Positions 58,061-64,000 of a DNA stretch of 64,000 nt are shown one piece after another. The stretch spans positions 3,751,571 through 3,815,570 of the forward strand of contig NC_085870.1 of NCBI RefSeq assembly GCF_034702125.1. Direction: 5' to 3'. The notes under the pieces are model-generated. The model saw only the letters and a program-made list of their open reading frames with translations. It had not been told where the DNA came from and did not search any database. Source of the stretch: Engraulis encrasicolus. Taxonomy: Eukaryota; Chordata; Actinopteri; Clupeiformes; Engraulidae. A program made the translations under genes and the position numbers. Each line of letters opens with the position of its first letter. Positions within the stretch are counted from its first letter, which is position 1.

Positions 58061-59667
58061 TAGCCTTGGTCTCATTAGCCGCGCTTCAGCGGCCCGGGGC
58101 CGCCCGGGGCTCAGGAGAGTGGCCGGCTCGGAGCTGCCGGCCCCGGGCCATTTTTTGCCTGATCGGACTCATAGCCGACCCCAGGCACATTCAGGTACAC
58201 GCCTTGTTTGTGAAACGTCAGTCGGGCACAGCCCACTTTCACCCCAAATCACAGAAGGACAACAACAGAACAACGACAAAGAATAACAACATGCCCATTA
58301 ACATGCATTCAACCAGCCATTATTGTTTAGCAATCGTTCAGCACTTATAAGAAGACGGTACTTAGAGGTGTGAATGCAGATTAAAACATGGCAAAGCTAG
58401 CAGCCATGTCAAACTTGTAGCCCAAGTTAAAATTTGAATTGGATCATGATATGCGAATCATGAGAATTGAGCACACAGCACCAATATCAACAAATATGTA
58501 GGCCCTATTTATTTTCTATCACTAATGACGGACATTTAGGTAGTGTGCTTGTAGGTCCAGGTAAGATGACTGTCTCGTCTAAAAACGAACATTACACAAA
58601 CTAGCAGTGCGCTAAAAACATGCTAAAAGCATGCTAACAAAATCATCACCTGGAGTCTGCCTGATCTGACACCCAGACCAACGAAGCTAATTTGGTCAAA
58701 ATCCAAAAAACAAGAAGTTATTATCTTACTCTTGGCGTAATCACAGGTACTTGTGGGTTGAATCAAATAATTCCAGAAACTCGTCAACAACTCCAGAAAG
58801 TAATGTGATGATGCTTTGTTTATTAACTGTAGCCATTCACTTAAATGGAACTCTGCAGCACTCATCTGCTTGTTAATGCGGACTCTGGGGGAGACTGCCT
58901 GCCGCAAGTGTCCTGCTACGGAACACAGAGAGATGAGCCACGCACGCGACTCTCCTCAACACGGCTGTAGTGATTAACCAGCCATGGAAAAAATAAAGTG
59001 AGACTGTGAATTGCGATGTTTACAAGGAAATAATTTTAATCAATAACAATGAAATACCCAAAAAAGCAATACCCATGTCAGATTCGAATATTAATGGCCA
59101 ATTAATATTCGTTCGAATGTCTCGAATTTTCTTAACATTCGACTTATATTCGAATATCGAATATCGGAGTCAAAGGCTTAGTGGAAAGCATGCCAAATCA
59201 CGATAATGGCACAAGAGTTGGCGGCTAAAAGCAGAAAAAAGCGACATGACTTAGCTATGACATCCCAAGTTTAAGTGTAGCGGTGCCCATGATGCCCTGA
59301 TAACAACAAAAAAGTTATGTTGGCTAAATAACTTTAAAAACACAAACAGAAGTGCCAAGGTTGCATCTTATGAAATTATGCCATAAGAAAGCCAAACACC
59401 CCAAACTAATGCTTAACCATAATTTGCCCAGAATTTAGCGATAAGTCCCCCATGCAGCCACATTATTACACAGAGGTTGACCCCGCCTCCGAGCCTCGGT
59501 GGTGCTAGCTGGCCCATCGAATTCGACGGGCCAGGGAAAGCGGCCCTTAGCCCCACAACCTGGCCCGGCGGCCATCTTTAGCACCTAGCCCCCTTTTGAT
59601 GAGATCACCGTCAGCCCCCTTTTGTCCGGGCCAGCCCGGGGCTGGCCCTGCAGTGAGACTAAGGCTA
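58061..59667. mobile_element. 1.6-kb element with TAGCCTTGGTCTCA ends and GC-rich subtermini
   Basis: The ends are TAGCCTTGGTCTCATTAG and (reverse complement) TAGCCTTAGTCTCACTG. GGCCCGGGGC-type blocks occur near both ends (58090-58150 and 59510-59650), and a cluster of ATTCGAAT-type motifs lies at 59083-59170. No transposase is readable and no target duplication was identified. Confidence 0.6.
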
Positions 59668-60062
59668 GTGAGGTCCAGGCTGCACTAAACTGCAATACAA
59701 CATATCAGCAAACTGTGCATCATTATTTTATGTCCTTTTATTACAAGGATAAAGGAATATTTATTTGTCATGCATATATATGACACAGGGACACAAGGAC
59801 AAGTACACGGGGTGGTGAAATTGCGAATAGTCTTCTATGCCTTTAGGCCTAGTGGACGAGTTTTTCCAGACCTGTCGGCTTAATGTTGATAATTAAGAGA
59901 AAGGAGTGGTTTGAAGTGGAGTGCCTAAAGGAACTATTAGGTTCTCGTGGATAGCAGAGGGATGAGAGTAGTCAGGCCTAGACATGAGGCCTGTGAGGCG
60001 CAATCAGATGAAGGAGTAGGCCTAAGAAACAAACAGTGTCCAGTGGAGTCGACTTTTCTTGA
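59668..60062. other. intergenic stretch upstream of pa2g4
   Basis: No gene or element was recognised. Confidence 0.4.
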
Positions 60063-60219
<157 letters not shown>

Positions 60220-60315
60220 AGATTCATTCATTCATTGCCACTAGAACTCTGTATCTGGAGCCCAGCCACCCTCTGGCCAATGCTACAGTATGACGCAAAG
60301 AAGAATGGGAGGGGC

Positions 60316-60321
60316 CACGTG
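60316..60321 (+). promoter_or_regulatory. E-box in the pa2g4 promoter
   Basis: The palindrome CACGTG lies 110 bp upstream of the ATG, in the GC-rich promoter. It is a candidate MYC/USF site; the use is inferred. Confidence 0.4.
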
Positions 60322-60410
60322 GATGTGGAGGCCGACCTAAAGCAGCGGTGTAGAGCTAGCAAGCGTGGCTGGTCCTGCTGCTCAGTGGTACTGGATAGAA
60401 ACTAGCGTGA

Positions 60411-63583
<3,173 letters not shown>

Positions 63584-63679
63584 GTAGGCACCTCGTCGGC
63601 AGCAAAAAAAAAACAAAAAAATGTTTGCAGAGTGACTCTGGTCACACTTTCCCTCTCCTCATCTGACCGTGTTACCCTT

Positions 63680-63755
63680 TTCCTCCTCCTCCTCCTCTTC
63701 CTCATCTTCCTCCTCTTCCTCCTCCTCCTCCTCCTCCTCCTCCTCTTCCTCCTGT
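63680..63755. repeat. (CCT)n/(CTT)n pyrimidine tract
   Basis: Homopyrimidine trinucleotide repeat about 100 bp after the donor of pa2g4 exon 3. An arginine-rich antisense open frame here is compositional. Confidence 0.9.
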
Positions 63756-64000
63756 TATGCCTCTCACTGTTGTCCCTTTGTGTGCGTTGTGTGTGTGTGG
63801 CTGTGTGCACGTCGTCTAATTTGCGATGTCTATCCCCTGTGCTCTCTTGTGTTGTCAGTCTCCCCCACCTCTCATCTCTTCTCCTCTTATCTCCTCGCTG
63901 TGTTGTCCGCCCGCCTGCCCGCCCCTGCTGTCCAGCCTCCCCCCGACTCCCTGTGTCCAGTCAGCTGTTGCCTCTGTCGCCTCCTCATCTCCCTCTTGTA

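Noticed and set aside
63584..63586. Apparent stop codon ending pa2g4 after ...DLVKM
   Set aside because: The frame crosses a GTAGGC splice donor. The known protein continues with an isoleucine codon completed in the next exon.

Overview
The window is teleost fish nuclear DNA. The evidence is four multi-exon genes with GT-AG introns and high identity to vertebrate proteins, L2-type LINE copies, tRNA-derived SINEs, many short hAT, Tc1 and TTAA-type elements, and long dinucleotide microsatellites. I cannot name the species. Gene order left to right is ywhab (+), tomm34 (-), cox6c (+), pa2g4 (+, cut by the window end).

Bases 1 to about 29,400 hold no convincing protein-coding host gene. They are a pile of mobile elements: hAT non-autonomous elements with 8-bp target duplications, three related TA-flanked elements at 11.1-14.9 kb, two 5'-truncated L2 LINEs (16.5-17.5 and 22.1-23.9 kb), a 2.5-kb foldback (24.8-27.2 kb) and a 905-bp TTAA-flanked palindrome (27.7-28.6 kb).

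Bases 29,480-35,750 carry ywhab (14-3-3 beta, five coding exons, 244 aa). tomm34 lies on the opposite strand at 36,100-47,300 (seven coding exons, 319 aa, a two-TPR co-chaperone adaptor). The two genes converge, with poly(A) signals about 370 bp apart. cox6c (76 aa, cytochrome c oxidase subunit) starts about 0.7 kb upstream of tomm34 in divergent orientation. A repeat block follows at 49.8-60.2 kb. Most of it is one 5.4-kb hAT insertion (50,647-56,049) packed with other elements. pa2g4 begins at 60,426 and its first three coding exons are in the window. The four genes have no common pathway: phosphoserine-binding adaptor, Hsp70/Hsp90 and mitochondrial-import adaptor, respiratory-chain subunit, growth regulator.

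The most unusual signal is a set of four dispersed short elements (24.5, 41.2, 45.0 and 50.8 kb). They share a hammerhead-ribozyme-like core, a pyrimidine-rich 3' end and often a poly(A) signal. Three of the four are flanked by perfect 15-16-bp direct repeats, so they look like retroposons, possibly Penelope-related. One landed about 25 bp upstream of a tomm34 exon.
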